This document shows positions 1 through 9,920 of a stretch of DNA of 64,000 bases, piece after piece (within the stretch, counting starts at the first letter, position 1; the number at the start of each line of letters is the position of its first letter). Below the pieces are notes generated by a model. That model did not search any database and was not told the DNA's origin. It saw only the letters and a list, made by a program, of their open reading frames with translations. Location of the stretch: assembly GCA_019426215.1 (NCBI GenBank), contig CM033395.1:14002569-14066568 (forward strand). Reading direction: 5' to 3'. The position numbers were made by a program, and so were the translations under genes. This DNA is from Buddleja alternifolia. Taxonomy: Eukaryota > Streptophyta > Magnoliopsida > Lamiales > Scrophulariaceae.

Positions 1-250
1 AACATATATCATCTACTAAATCTATATTATATTATTGTTTAAATTCTTCTTCAGCTGATTCTAAATTTATATCTAAATTCATTGCTTCAAAGTATATTTC
101 ATCTACTAATTCTCTTAAATTATTTATCTCGAAATTCTTTCTTAATATTTCTTCCATATTTTTTGGTCAATAATCATTTTTCCCTTTTCTTTTTCTTTAT
201 TACTTAATTCGCTTATAGTTCTACCAGTACCACTAAATGATCTCAATATT
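1..250 (-). pseudogene. start of third pararetrovirus-like reading frame, truncated by the window edge
   Basis: After the 111-residue ORF stops at 251, a different minus-strand frame is open across the junction and down to about 170. A stop near 155 and a short further open stretch follow, ending near 20. In the candidate virus groups this position is occupied by the large polyprotein frame (movement, coat, protease, reverse transcriptase). Only its first ~80 codons could be in the window and none of the diagnostic motifs are visible. Confidence 0.3.
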
Positions 251-586
251 TTACCAATATATATATTTTTTAGGTTTCTTTTTAGGTTTTTCAGACTCTT
301 CTAATGCTAGATTTGCTAATCGTTCTTCTATACTATCTTGTAAATCTCCTTTAATTACTTGAGATATTGTGTCTATTTTAGTACTTAATTTTTCTAGCTT
401 ATTTTCTAATTTATCTAACCTTTCGAATATTTGTAGAATTAAAGCGAATTGAATATTCCAAAGTTTAGGATATAATTTATCTAAATTACTAGTTCCTTGA
501 TAGGTAAATCCTTCTTCCGTATATATGTATTTATTTGCTAGTTCAATGGCTCTTTTATATTCTGATCTATTTTCTATGCTATTCAT
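251..586 (-). CDS. small coiled-coil protein, ORF2-like of a pararetrovirus remnant
   Basis: An intact 111-codon ORF. Its ATG (586-584) overlaps the TGA of the preceding frame as ATGA, which suggests coupled or leaky translation in the ancestor. Residues about 48-90 form a heptad-like stretch (ERLDKLENKLEKL and on) that predicts a coiled coil. The tail is strongly basic, with a KPKKKPKK run near residue 100. ORF2 products of badnavirus- and tungrovirus-like genomes are of similar length, often coiled-coil with a basic nucleic-acid-binding tail. Expression in the plant is doubtful because the neighbouring frames are broken. Confidence 0.4.
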   Translation of the reverse strand: MNSIENRSEYKRAIELANKYIYTEEGFTYQGTSNLDKLYPKLWNIQFALILQIFERLDKLENKLEKLSTKIDTISQVIKGDLQDSIEERLANLALEESEKPKKKPKKYIYW

Positions 587-1132
587 CCGCTAACTATTCG
601 TTCTATATTTTTTAAAGTTTTACTTGTTTCTAAATTTTGAGCTTCAACTTTATTTATTTTTCTATTACTTGGCTTAGCGTTCTCTTTGTTTCAATTTCTA
701 ATTGTTTTATTTTACTACTTTCCAAACTATATTTTAACTCTATTATTTCTTTTTTAGTAGGGAAAAGCTTATTATATTTTTTAACTATTTTTAGAGATTC
801 CTCAGATTGTTGTTTAATATAATCTAAGTTATTATTTTCACCCTTCTTTATTATTTCTCTATTTATGAAAACGGTTTCCTTTAATGATTCTAAAGTTTTA
901 CAAAGTTTAGCGTTATTTACTTCTAAGTTTGATGCTAACGATATAAATAAATTTGTTAAACTATTTAAGTGTTTATTGCCCGAATGTAAATTGTGCTTAA
1001 AACTTGAATCAAATCTACAAATAAATTTATGTTTATCTAACGAGATTACGGTTCTATCGGCTAAACTATATTCTAGATCTAAATATTCTAATCTTTTAAA
1101 ATTAGAAGGATCTATTTTAATAAAATGTTGCT
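583..1132 (-). pseudogene. first reading frame of the pararetrovirus-like fragment, broken
   Basis: The minus-strand frame stays open from 1132 to a stop near 653. A second frame, one base out of register, then carries on to a TGA at 585-583, so a single-base indel near 655 probably broke one ORF of about 180 codons. No ATG precedes the open stretch and two in-frame stops lie just upstream at about 1133-1138. The product is rich in Lys, Glu, Ile and Leu and looks like a coiled coil in its second half. ORF1 of badnaviruses and tungroviruses encodes a small accessory, virion-associated type protein. Assignment rests on position and composition only. Confidence 0.4.
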
Positions 1133-1135
1133 ATT

Positions 1136-1980
1136 AATATATTTAAAACTAAAAGAAATTTAATATAGCTAGCTTTGGTGATCTCGTGCTATAGGTGGTG
1201 TATTAAATTATGTATTAACCCAACTATCTCTCCTAGTTATTAATTAGTTTCATAATTCTAATATTAATTCTTGATTATTATAATCTAAGTTTTCTAAAGT
1301 ATTAAGACAATCAATAAAAGAGTTTAAAATATTATCCGGTATAGGCATGTAAATAAATTATGAGTGCAATAAAAGTTTTATGCAGATTTACAAAAACGGG
1401 TTGGGATTCCCTTTTCTTTAAAAATGTTTTGTTGTTTTTTGTGACCAAAATAAACCATTTTCTAAAGTTCAAGGACTAAAGATAAAATATTTGAAAACAT
1501 AGGGACTTCGCAAAATTTTTTGAATAGTATAAGGGGCTTTGAGCAATTTTTTGATAAAGCAAGGAGAAAGCTTGCAATTATCTCTCTTTCAATTTTATTA
1601 AGGGTAAATTGGACCTTTCCATGCGCGTAGGTCCCATAGGGGACTACCTTGCAATACCTCGTGCAATTTTGGACTCTTTTTGCAAAATCCTCAGGGGTGC
1701 TAGACCCTTAATTCATTATGCAAAAAAGGGCCATTTACTTAATTTTCCCGACATATACAGCAATCGTTATCTAAAAAAAATTTAGTTCACACAATAATAA
1801 TTTAGCATGAATATGAAAATTAAATCAAGTAATTTAATTTATGGATCCCAAAGACGTGTCAGTCACTCAAATTAATGTCAAACATTATACAGATCAACCA
1901 TCTAATTGCCAACTTATTATAATAAAATATAATAGTAAATTAACATATTGATGATCCCATCAAAAGTTCACAATTTTATC

Positions 1981-2015
<35 letters not shown>

Positions 2016-2363
2016 CTAATAAAACAAAAATATAAAAAGAACCAAAGACAGATTGTTTAAAAAGAAAAAGAAAAATAGAAAAGGCTGCTCAATTATCTAT
2101 TGAAACGCATAAATAAATATGATCATCAGTGAAAAAGAATAGATCAGAAAAAAATGATCCCAATTAATATAGACTTCAAATTTATATTCAGATCACAATT
2201 CGTGTGAAATCGAATTTTCAGAGGTACGTAATTCACATATAAAAACCGTGTAATTAAACCTAAAGTAGATAACTCTCTATAGCGAAGCCTGATAATTAAT
2301 TAATTTCCAGGCCGAAAAAAATAAAATAAAATAAGAATTAAAATTACAATTATAATCTATCAT
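1136..2363. other. non-coding AT-rich intergenic DNA with a (TA)n microsatellite
   Basis: No coding potential was recognised on either strand. At about 1380-1740 the sequence has the style of a degraded dispersed repeat, with phrases such as AAGGACTAAAG and GGGACTTCGCAAAATTTT, but no termini or target duplication could be defined. A (TA)n microsatellite lies at 1985-2012. The last ~100 bases (2260-2363) would be the 3' untranslated and terminator region of the minus-strand gene that ends at 2364. Confidence 0.5.
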
Positions 2364-2690
2364 TTACATCACACATTTCCTCTTGGTAGTGGTGCCCTTG
2401 TAATTCAGCTCGATCCTTGTGAAAAATGACTGAACTTCATCTCCAGCCACCATCTCAAAGAACTGCAATTCACATAGCTTCCTCTTGCGTGAGGCGGCGC
2501 GCCGCTTCTTCCTCGGCGCTGGCGGGCAGCTGAGGGCGGCCGGAATCACGTGCGGAGGAGATTTTGGGGTGCGGCACTGATCTTTTTCACTGATGCAGCA
2601 GCTTTCATTATCATCGGTGATTTCACAATTAGTAATTCGTGAAGAATTTATGTTGATTGTTGGCAGCCTGAATTCAAGATCTGTAGCCAT
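2364..2690 (-). CDS. SMR: SIAMESE-RELATED (SMR) type cyclin-dependent kinase inhibitor
   Basis: A complete intronless 108-codon gene, which fits the usual single-exon structure and ~100-residue size of plant SIM/SMR proteins. These bind CDK-cyclin complexes in the nucleus, block mitotic entry and promote endoreduplication, often under stress. Residues 39-63 carry the family signature: Cys-Arg-Thr-Pro-Lys-Ser, then a His-Val-Ile-Pro-Ala stretch, then CPPAPRKKR. A basic nuclear-localisation-like cluster spans 60-71. The conserved C-terminal block ELQFFEMVAGDEVQSFF is at 74-90. The start at 2690 was chosen because the family begins just before the acidic N-terminal segment. An upstream in-frame ATG at 2927 would add 79 residues of low-complexity sequence that resembles a 5' UTR and promoter. 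Which SMR paralogue this is cannot be decided here. It is the only clear host gene in the window. Confidence 0.88.
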   Translation of the reverse strand: MATDLEFRLPTININSSRITNCEITDDNESCCISEKDQCRTPKSPPHVIPAALSCPPAPRKKRRAASRKRKLCELQFFEMVAGDEVQSFFTRIELNYKGTTTKRKCVM

Positions 2691-5086
2691 GGAATTTTGT
2701 GGGGTGGGTAGGGATGAGGTGAGGTGAGAGGTTGTGGGCGAGAAATGGAGAGGGTATTGAGCTTTTACGTCTATATATGTATATGTATAGGAATAGGAGG
2801 GGGGTGGGTGGGGTGGATTGGGATAGAGGCGTGCAATAGAAGGTAATTGAGAAAATGTGCATTCTTTGTTCTTACACAAATGTGCCACTTTCTTACATGT
2901 CCATTTCATGAACAATTGGCATCTCATGGCTTTTCTTTTGGAAAGTGCTTATAATATAGGAAATAATGGTTTTTGTATTTATTTCTCATACAATATATAC
3001 ATATACATATATATATATATTTTAAGTTAGTAAAATTATGGCTCATTTATAAAGTTTATCAAAACTAATCCATCATACATTATTGAATTAAAATGAGTAG
3101 TGTGACTTTTAGTGCCTATCATCTGTAATTAATCATTTTATTTTAAGTGAATCGATTTCAATAAACTCGATCAGTAAATATCCGACAAAACAATCCTTTT
3201 TTGCCTTTTTCTTGGATAACATTTAGTTTCCTAGGTACTATTAACACATGAAATTTGTGGTTGAAGTCAATTTCCCTTTTCTTGCATGCTTTGAGCATTC
3301 AATTTTACAAGATTATACACTTCAATATTCGTTACCCTTTTGCCTTATCTCAATTATTGTCTATTAATTAGTTAACAGAGGGATTGCTAATTAAATGTCT
3401 TGATTGCTTGGAGCATTAATTTTATAGGATTGTGATCTTGAACTACCCTTTTAGCACAAAAAGACAAACCTTTTTAGCTTAATTTATTGTCACTGTAAAA
3501 TCAGCTTACTGAGATGGCAAGATTAAGATAATTCTATGCTGGATTAGGTCTACTAACTATACTTATTTCTAAACTATATATTGACAAACAAAAAACGTTT
3601 TCCGATACTGAAAAGATTCTTAACTTAGGTGCTCGTTCTATTACCATTATTTCTCTTAAGCATTTCAAAATTACAGCTACTACATATTCAATACTAATTT
3701 TAAATATAACGATCCACATTAATTTGGTCTAGTAATTGTGAGCCTAGTAAATTAGGTAAATTATAGGACGGGGATAATTTGTCATTTACTATGTACGAAT
3801 ATGTTATAAATTTTTATTAAGTTATTTTAAATTTATTTTGTAAGTACTGCTTTCAGCTATAAAAGGATTTCGTATGAATCATTTAATCATAAGTTAGAAT
3901 TATGACAAAGGATAAAGATAATTATTTGACATTAATAATCAATATTTTAATTTCATAATTGATTAATAACATTTTCCTGTTGTATCATAATCTATTAACA
4001 TCATGATGTTCATATGATTTTTCTAATTTAAAATAAATAACAAAATTAGTTATCAAAATGAAGTAATATTCATCAAAACATATAAAATAGGTAAAAAAAT
4101 GTCTACGTAGTAATAATCAAAGGTTACATATCATATTGTTCAGTTTCTCAAGCCTTTGGAGGATTTGCAAATCACCATTTCACACACCATCTTTTTCAGT
4201 TGTGTTCGATTATCTTGTGAATGTATTCATGTTGTTGCTCTTGTTACGGGAATTTTTGATGTATTCTTTTTCGGGAATCGGCTTATTTTAATTATTATTT
4301 TTAAAAAAAAGGTTACATATCAAGTTCAGAATACATAATATAAAAATTGAGATTTGTTTTTTGTATATATGTATATACTATAGATATAATAGGAAATGTA
4401 ACTAATACAAAATTTGAGAACGTGACATGATAGTGGATTCATACATCATAAAAAGCTCGTTTTCTTAGTTGGTGAGCTGAATTCGATGCTGATTCAATCT
4501 TTTGGCAATTGTCTTCAATGTTAGTTTAGGACTGAAGTTACCTGCAGCCTGAAAAGCCAAAAATAAAGCGGTAAACAAATGGCGCCCACCACCGTCACAC
4601 TTGATTCAGCATGTGAAAATGGTCTTTATTGAGAGTTAATTAGGGTTGAACATGATTTGAGTTTTTGATGATTTGACAACGGGGTCAAGTTATTGCGTAC
4701 TTTTTAGTTTTTAATAAATGTGATAATCGATAGAATATTAGTGTAGGCTGATAATCCAAACTCCAATTTAAAGAACTACTTTAAAATTTCGGGTACCTAA
4801 AATTGAATATGATGCTTGGTGAAAAATTAAAAGTAAAGTTAATTGTCTTCTAGCAAATGACCTGATTGAGAGTAGTTATAGAGATTTTGTAAAATTTTTT
4901 GTTGAGAACATGGATCATTAAGATCATGCCACGCGGATTTGATCCACTGTGTGTTCAAAAGATCCTCGTAAGAATAAACTTTCTTGGTTTGTGATAGAAT
5001 GATTCATAAATACATCCAAGTGCATTTGAAAAAGAAGAAAAACACAAATGAATTTTACTTTTTTAAAATAAAAAAAGTATTTGATA
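2691..5086. other. promoter side of SMR and AT-rich intergenic DNA
   Basis: The first ~300 bases are the SMR leader and proximal promoter, including a G-rich plus-strand tract at 2796-2830 (pyrimidine-rich on the gene strand). The rest is strongly AT-rich with short TA runs (3000-3020, 4365-4385). The short ORFs at 3534-3719 and 4156-4338 have no recognisable domain and AT-driven composition. I see no gene, RNA or bounded element here. Confidence 0.5.
2771..2790 (-). promoter_or_regulatory. candidate TATA element of the SMR gene
   Basis: On the minus strand the sequence 80-100 bases upstream of the SMR start codon reads as alternating TATACATATACATATATAG. It is followed downstream by a CT/CA-rich leader (about 2691-2770) with the look of a short plant 5' UTR. 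This is position and composition only; no transcription start was determined. Confidence 0.35.
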
Positions 5087-5272
5087 ACTTAGCTAATATA
5101 ATATTTTTTCATATTTTTTTAACATTTATGTTAGTTTAGGCTTTTTATGTTTCCTTATATTTATTTTACCTTATTTATAGTTTAAGATTTACTTGTTTAC
5201 TAAATCTATGTAACTCTATAAATATGTTACTCAATAATACAAGTTCCCTACGAGGTTTTCTCTAATATAACA
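5087..5272 (+). repeat. left LTR of the TRIM-like element
   Basis: It matches the right LTR over most of its length (TTAGCTAATATAATAT through CTATAAATATGTTACTCAA). It is about 30 bases longer at its 3' end, where the right LTR goes straight from ACTCAA to TCTAACA. Its 5' TG has mutated to AC. Confidence 0.7.
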
Positions 5273-5288
5273 TAGTATCAGAGCCATG
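5273..5288 (+). promoter_or_regulatory. tRNA-Met primer-binding site of the TRIM-like element
   Basis: TAGTATCAGAGCCATG sits immediately after the left LTR and differs by one base from the plant initiator-tRNA-Met primer site TGGTATCAGAGCCATG. It fixes the element's orientation as plus. Confidence 0.8.
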
Positions 5289-5670
5289 ACTTCGAGCCAT
5301 GGTATCTCGATCTCTCGCTTCCGCCATCCTCAAGTTGCCGACCCCGTCCGGCGCACCTTATCTAGTTTATTTTAGTGTATTTTTTCTTTATCTTTGTTTA
5401 TGTTGTCGCCGCTCACCCTTGGAAAAACAAGAATTTGGAGTCGCCGCCTTATTTAATAGTTTTCAGACGAAAATGCTCCACATTTAGAAGCGTCTTCGTC
5501 GAACTGCGATCTTATTTAATAATTTCAGACGAAACTGTTCCACCTTGAGAAACGTATTCATCAAAATCTCTCTACTAAGCATTCTTTATGCCCGAACCGT
5601 CGTAACATCTTTTCTCGATTTTTAGTTCAGTTTCAATCTTCAAGACTTCCACGTTTCAACTGCGGGGGAG

Positions 5671-5826
5671 TGTTAGCTAATATAATATCTTTCCATATCT
5701 TTCTAGTATTTATGTTAGTTTAGGTTCTTTATGTTTCCTTGTATTTATCTTACCTTGTTTATAGTTTAGGGTTTACTTGTTTATCAAGTCTATGTAACTC
5801 TATAAATATGTTACTCAAATCTAACA
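5671..5826 (+). repeat. right LTR of the TRIM-like element
   Basis: A 156-base repeat with TGTTAG...CTAACA ends, preceded by the purine-rich tract GCGGGGGAG (5662-5670) that would act as polypurine tract. It carries a TATAAATATG motif near its 3' end, at about 5800. Confidence 0.75.
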
Positions 5827-5876
5827 CTTCCATTTTGATTTCACTTTATCCAAACTTTTTGATCGCTTTTTAATCG

Positions 5877-6245
5877 CACTAAAAAAAATGATTATTGCCC
5901 ATATTAATATGCTATGGTGAAAAGTCTCTTTGCAATGGATAAAACTAATTGACCACGACTTTGGCCATGGTATTTTGTAAACATGGCCAAAACATTGATC
6001 AATATTTTATTTATTGTAAAAACCATGACTTTTACCATTGTTAAAAAGTGTTAGGTTAACATTTTTTCCACCACGGCTAGTTAGAGCTTAAAATTGCTAG
6101 CATTCTTTTTCACCACGGCTAACTTTAATGTAGCTATTTAAAACATCTACCACGACCAAGTTAGCCATGAGTTTGGACTCTTATAGACCACAATTTTAAG
6201 TTATGAAATATATTTTTATTGTCAATACTCAATTTTCTAGTAGTG
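5877..6245. mobile_element. non-autonomous CACTA-type MITE, copy 1
   Basis: It starts CACTAAAAAAAATG and ends TTTTCTAGTAGTG, so both ends give CACTA when read inwards. Flanking trinucleotides are TCG and TCA, two of three matching, as expected for a mutated 3-bp CACTA target duplication. Inside are repeated sub-terminal phrases (ACCACGGCTA, ACCATGACTT, CATGGCCAAAAC) shared with the copy at 6943. At 369 bp it encodes nothing and would depend on a transposase supplied elsewhere. Its termini differ from those of the large CACTA element in this window. Confidence 0.7.
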
Positions 6246-6942
6246 TCAGTTACATGATACATATCATGTGTATCCAACTTTTATAAATTACAACCAATTA
6301 ACAACTACTATGAAAATTAAGAAAAGCTCACACGAAGACTCGAACCCAAGACCACTATGCCTTTAATTAAAATAATTATTGTCTCAAATTGATAAAAGTG
6401 AAGGGATGATGATATATTGTTTATTACATAATACTTTGATCATTCCTACAAATTGATGAACATGTTTTCATCTCATGATATTTTGTGCCCTTAGACTTGG
6501 AAACATGAATAATTCATCCCAACATGCGCTAATCTAATGCATCCTTCTCTCCACTTCTCTCTCTCTCTCTCTCTTAGAACACATGTATATATAGAGAGTG
6601 GTGCATAGGATACCATAATGGAGGCCTTGAATAGGAGTAAGTAGGGTAGCAGATCTGAGTAATAAAAATAGTGTGTATATATTATGTTGGGGATACCAAA
6701 TACTCCAACCCCTTCTCTTCTAATGCATCTTCCCACGTGAACTGTCTCCCCCCTAATGTTTTTTTTTTTTAACGCTAAATATCTTCCCTTTAATCCATTT
6801 CCCTGATTTTCACCCTTTCGCAAATCTTAGGATCTAAGTTTTTTTTTTTTTGCCCCTCTTCCCTTCGTTTCAGAGTTTTAAATTACTACCAAGATAAGGG
6901 ACATTAGATCAAAAGAAGTTGATATGAGTGGTAGGGGCTCTG
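6246..6942. other. intergenic DNA with a (CT)n microsatellite
   Basis: A (CT)n run lies at 6551-6576 and there are poly-T/poly-A tracts at 6763-6772 and 6840-6852. An open minus-strand frame of 110 codons (6823-6491) crosses these low-complexity tracts. It has no recognisable domain and I do not call it a gene. Confidence 0.5.
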
Positions 6943-7300
6943 CACTATAAAAATTTGATTTTCTATGCGACTTAGTCATGGTGAAAAACTCATTTGTCAT
7001 GGTTAAAATTGATTGATCACGACTTTACCTTGATTTTAGCTGTGGTGTATGCAAGCATGGTCAAAATATTACATGACTTGCAACCATTGTCAATGTTTGG
7101 TTCATTATAAAAACCATGATTTTTTCAGCAATTATGAAAAAGTGATAGTTTATCATTTCTTCTACTATAGCTGACATTATCATGGTAATATGAAACATCT
7201 ACCACGGCCAAATTAGACGTGATCAGTTTAAACTGCTATAGACCAAGGCTTCAATCCATTGCGTATATTTTCATTATTAATACTTAATATTCATGTAGTG
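6943..7300. mobile_element. non-autonomous CACTA-type MITE, copy 2
   Basis: A 358-bp element starting CACTATAAAAATTTG and ending TTCATGTAGTG, flanked by a perfect 3-bp duplication CTG (6940-6942 and 7301-7303). It is clearly related along its length to the element at 5877-6245: both share the CATGGT/ACCACGGC phrases, the ACATCTACCACG block and the TATAGACCA block. No ORF. Confidence 0.8.
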
Positions 7301-7303
7301 CTG

Positions 7304-8879
7304 GTTGCTTATATAAGCAAGAGGCTTTGTGTTCAAATCATTGTAGATGCAGAAAACTTCCTAAAGTCCCGCAATGGCATGCACATGAGTACCTCGAAGG
7401 ATTAATCTTGATTTTTCGAGATTGGGAGCACCTCGGGGGAAAAAAAAAGTAGATATTTTGGCATAGGCAATATTGTTTTTTTTGGTCCGTTGATCACGGA
7501 TTGAAAAGTTTTTGGTCTCAAATTTCATGATCCGTTGGATTAGGGATTGAAAAGATTTTGGTGTCAAATTTTAGGAGCTATGTTATAATTCTACAATTTA
7601 ATTATTGCACATTTTGTTAACGTCATTAGATTTTGGACACAATTAGCTATTATGAATGTCATGTGATTGTTACTTATGCTATTTTGACGAGAAAAATTCA
7701 TATGGAAGGTGGACAAGGGGACTTAAAAAAAAAAACATTTCTCATGTGAGTTTTTCCAATGAAACGGCATACAATTTTTCCTTTTTGAAGCTTTTAATGT
7801 CTCTTTCACATGAATTTTTTCCATCAAATTAACATAAACGACGACTACATAAAATTCACATTGCCAATTTTGTCCAATAATTAACACGTGGACTAAATAC
7901 GCAATAACTCTAAAATTGTAGGACTAATCTTGTGGAGCCCATAGAATTATTAATCAAAGTTATTCTAAATTAAAACTGAAAGACAAACCAAGCTACTCGA
8001 CTCGAGCTCAATCACTAAAAACTCATTTGAGCTTGGTTCGTCAACGTATCAAACCAAGTTTGAACAATTTTTTGTGTTTGATAAGTTTTGAAGTTCAGAT
8101 CGATCTCGACTCGATTAATAAAAATTGATAAAAATATGTACAAAAAAGTCAAACTGCTAGAGCTCGACTCATGTTCGGCTCTATTAAAGCTCGTTTGAGC
8201 TCGACTCGATTAATAATCAAATAATTTCAAACACAAGTTTTGCAACTTGATTGTTATTTAAATAATTTTTAACAACTCGTTCAGCTCGACTCATTTACAC
8301 CCCTACTCTAACCCTTATTTAACATATATATGATCCAAAATGCAATTTTGCTTAATGTAAGAAGACGAATAAAGTAGACTCCGATTTAACGAAGTTTTAC
8401 CATAATATTTCTCGAATTTGGTTGAACAAAATCTCGAATATCACATATAAAGAGTAGTTACATTTACGCTATTTTCCGAGGTGCGAACTACTACGACATA
8501 TAGATTGTAAAATTCAAGCAAATTGTCCAAAAAAATTCCATATTCTTCCTCTCAGAATTGCAATTTTTATATATCAATTACTTTTTAATTTTATTATACA
8601 CATATTATACCAAAGCTTTCTTCCAGCAACATCCAAATTTTGATTATGGTAACATCATAATGAGTTTTGGTTAATGTGGTTTTCTTATAGGTCATGGTAA
8701 GGGTAAAGTGTAGTTTTCAATTTTCATTAAACTATTTAACCATTGTGTTGAATTTTATGTAAAAATATACTTTCAATTGCATCGAATCATGTACAATGAT
8801 TGTGTCCACAAATACATGTTCAATTCCCTCGGTAATTGTATTTATATACCCCGTCATGATTTAAGGATTTAACTAACAA
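7304..8879. other. non-coding DNA with a degraded dispersed repeat at about 7980-8310
   Basis: At 7480-7570 two ~45-base phrases (GGATTGAAAAGTTTTTGGTCTCAAATTT and a close variant) form a short tandem duplication. At 7980-8310 the motif AGCTCGACTCGATTAATAA and its complements recur several times and the block closes with CTCGACTCATTTACACCCC. This is a style I associate with widespread plant dispersed repeats, but no termini were defined. No coding sequence was recognised. Confidence 0.45.
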
Positions 8880-9417
8880 CTAGGTCCCTATTTGATTGAC
8901 AATCTAAACTATGAAAATATATTTTTTAGATTGGCCCACATATAATTAAATGTTTTTTTTTAGAAAAAATCTCAAAATTCTAGCTAATTTTGAAGAATAT
9001 CTTGAAAAATAAATAAGAGAAATGGTAAATTTTTACTATTTATGATTTGACTGTTCACTCGTTGACTAAAAAAGTTTACTTCGGTTATTTCTCAGCAACG
9101 AAAGTTAAATTAATCACAAATTCTAATGCAAAATATTGCAAATGCAAAATAAGATTCATTTTGTCTATTTTTTGATGCTTAAATCGATGAGTTTGACTAA
9201 AATATATTTACGAGAAATCATATCTAAACATCAATCTAAACAAATTTCTCACAACAAAAATAATATCGTATCAAACATAATAATTACATATTTTTCTCTA
9301 AGAAAACTCATCCAAACACACTTTAACACCACATTTCTTATCCCTGGAAACACTTTTTCTTACTTTTGTTGTGAATTTTTCTTTTTCGAGATAATTATGT
9401 GATCCAATTAAACCCTT
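8880..9417. mobile_element. ~540-bp MITE, copy A
   Basis: It shares most of its length with a second copy at 10871-11412 in the same orientation: the ATGATTTGAC block, the CAAAATAAGATTCATTTTG block, the AAATCGATGAGTTTGACTAA block and the TTACATATTTTTCTCTAA block. Its 3' end reads GATCCAATTAAACCC. The 5' end (GGTCCCTATTTGATTGACAATC) is a diverged match to the inverted complement of that end. The superfamily is undetermined because no clean target duplication is visible. The ORF at 9136-9402 inside it is only AT-rich repeat DNA. Confidence 0.6.
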
Positions 9418-9580
9418 GGTTCTCAATTACTCCACCTTTATTCCTTCTTACGGTTGTTAGTCATCAAGTAAACCCTAGGTTCTCAATTACTCCACCTTTA
9501 TTTCTTATCACGGTTGTCAGTCATCCAAGTAAACCCTGGGTTCTCAATTACACCACCTTTATTCCTTATCACGGTTGTTA
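9410..9580. repeat. minisatellite, three ~60-bp units
   Basis: Three head-to-tail units begin at 9410, 9469 and 9530. Each starts TAAACCCT, followed by GGTTCTCAATTAC and CCACCTTTATTCCTT, and ends CGGTTGTTAG. The array starts exactly at the 3' edge of MITE copy A, and the TAAACCC of each unit matches the MITE terminus. This suggests that the array grew from the MITE/flank junction. Overlapping ORFs here are repeat translation only. Confidence 0.8.
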
Positions 9581-9920
9581 GGACTATGGACGTTTTACCA
9601 ATCTCTTTTCAATATTCTATCCTGTCATAACGATCCCAAAGAAACCTATAATGTCGACTTCATTATTACCATATGTGACAAATTGACAATATGTTCCAAC
9701 AAAATACTAGGTTTGGACATTCTGGGAAATGAGCCTAGTCTAGCTTTTGACAACTTTTACAAGTTTGTCATAAAATTGGAGTTGTTTATTAATTCTTTTA
9801 GTAATTTTGTGAGTTTATAACTTTTATGATTCGGTCTGAATAAGGATAGGATCCTCTGTTCCCATTTTCTGTTTCATCTTTTGTTGCGGCTCACGGATCG
9901 TTGACACGTGGATAATTAAC

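Larger units (their letters stand above)
1..1135 (-). mobile_element. endogenous plant pararetrovirus-like fragment (Caulimoviridae type), decayed
   Basis: Read on the minus strand, this AT-rich block holds three consecutive coding stretches in the compact order of a badnavirus- or tungrovirus-like pararetrovirus. The first is a long open stretch (1132 down to 583). The second is a 111-residue ORF (586-251). The third is the start of another reading frame that runs off the left edge of the window. The first two are joined by an ATGA stop/start overlap, a layout typical of these viruses. Breaks seen: a one-base frame change near 655, no ATG at the head of the first frame, and a stop codon near 155 in the third. 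I recognise the layout and coiled-coil character rather than a definite sequence match, so the family call is tentative. No tRNA-Met primer site was found next to it. Confidence 0.45.
5087..5826 (+). mobile_element. TRIM-like miniature LTR retrotransposon
   Basis: Two direct repeats flank only ~400 bases of interior. The right repeat runs 5671-5826, starts TGTTAG and ends CTAACA. The left runs about 5087-5272 with a degraded start. A primer-binding site matching the plant tRNA-Met consensus directly follows the left repeat, and a purine tract TGCGGGGGAG directly precedes the right one. The total length of ~740 bp and the absence of gag or pol place it with terminal-repeat retrotransposons in miniature, which are mobilised by enzymes of autonomous copia or gypsy elements. 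No 5-bp target duplication is visible. The interior holds short pyrimidine-rich repeats (CAGACGAAA-type phrases twice) and no convincing protein. Confidence 0.75.

Noticed and set aside
637..1137. Plus-strand ORFs at 637-822 and 865-1137
   Set aside because: They are shadows of the longer, more protein-like minus-strand frame of the pararetrovirus-like fragment.
2691..2927. N-terminal extension of the SMR ORF (start at 2927 giving 187 residues)
   Set aside because: The extra 79 residues are low-complexity Pro/Ser/Tyr sequence over the TATA-like and leader region. SMR proteins start close to the 2690 ATG.
6491..6823. 110-codon minus-strand ORF
   Set aside because: It crosses CT and poly-T microsatellites and has no recognisable domain.
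9136..9402. 88-codon ORF
   Set aside because: It lies wholly inside MITE copy A and is not conserved as an ORF in copy B.
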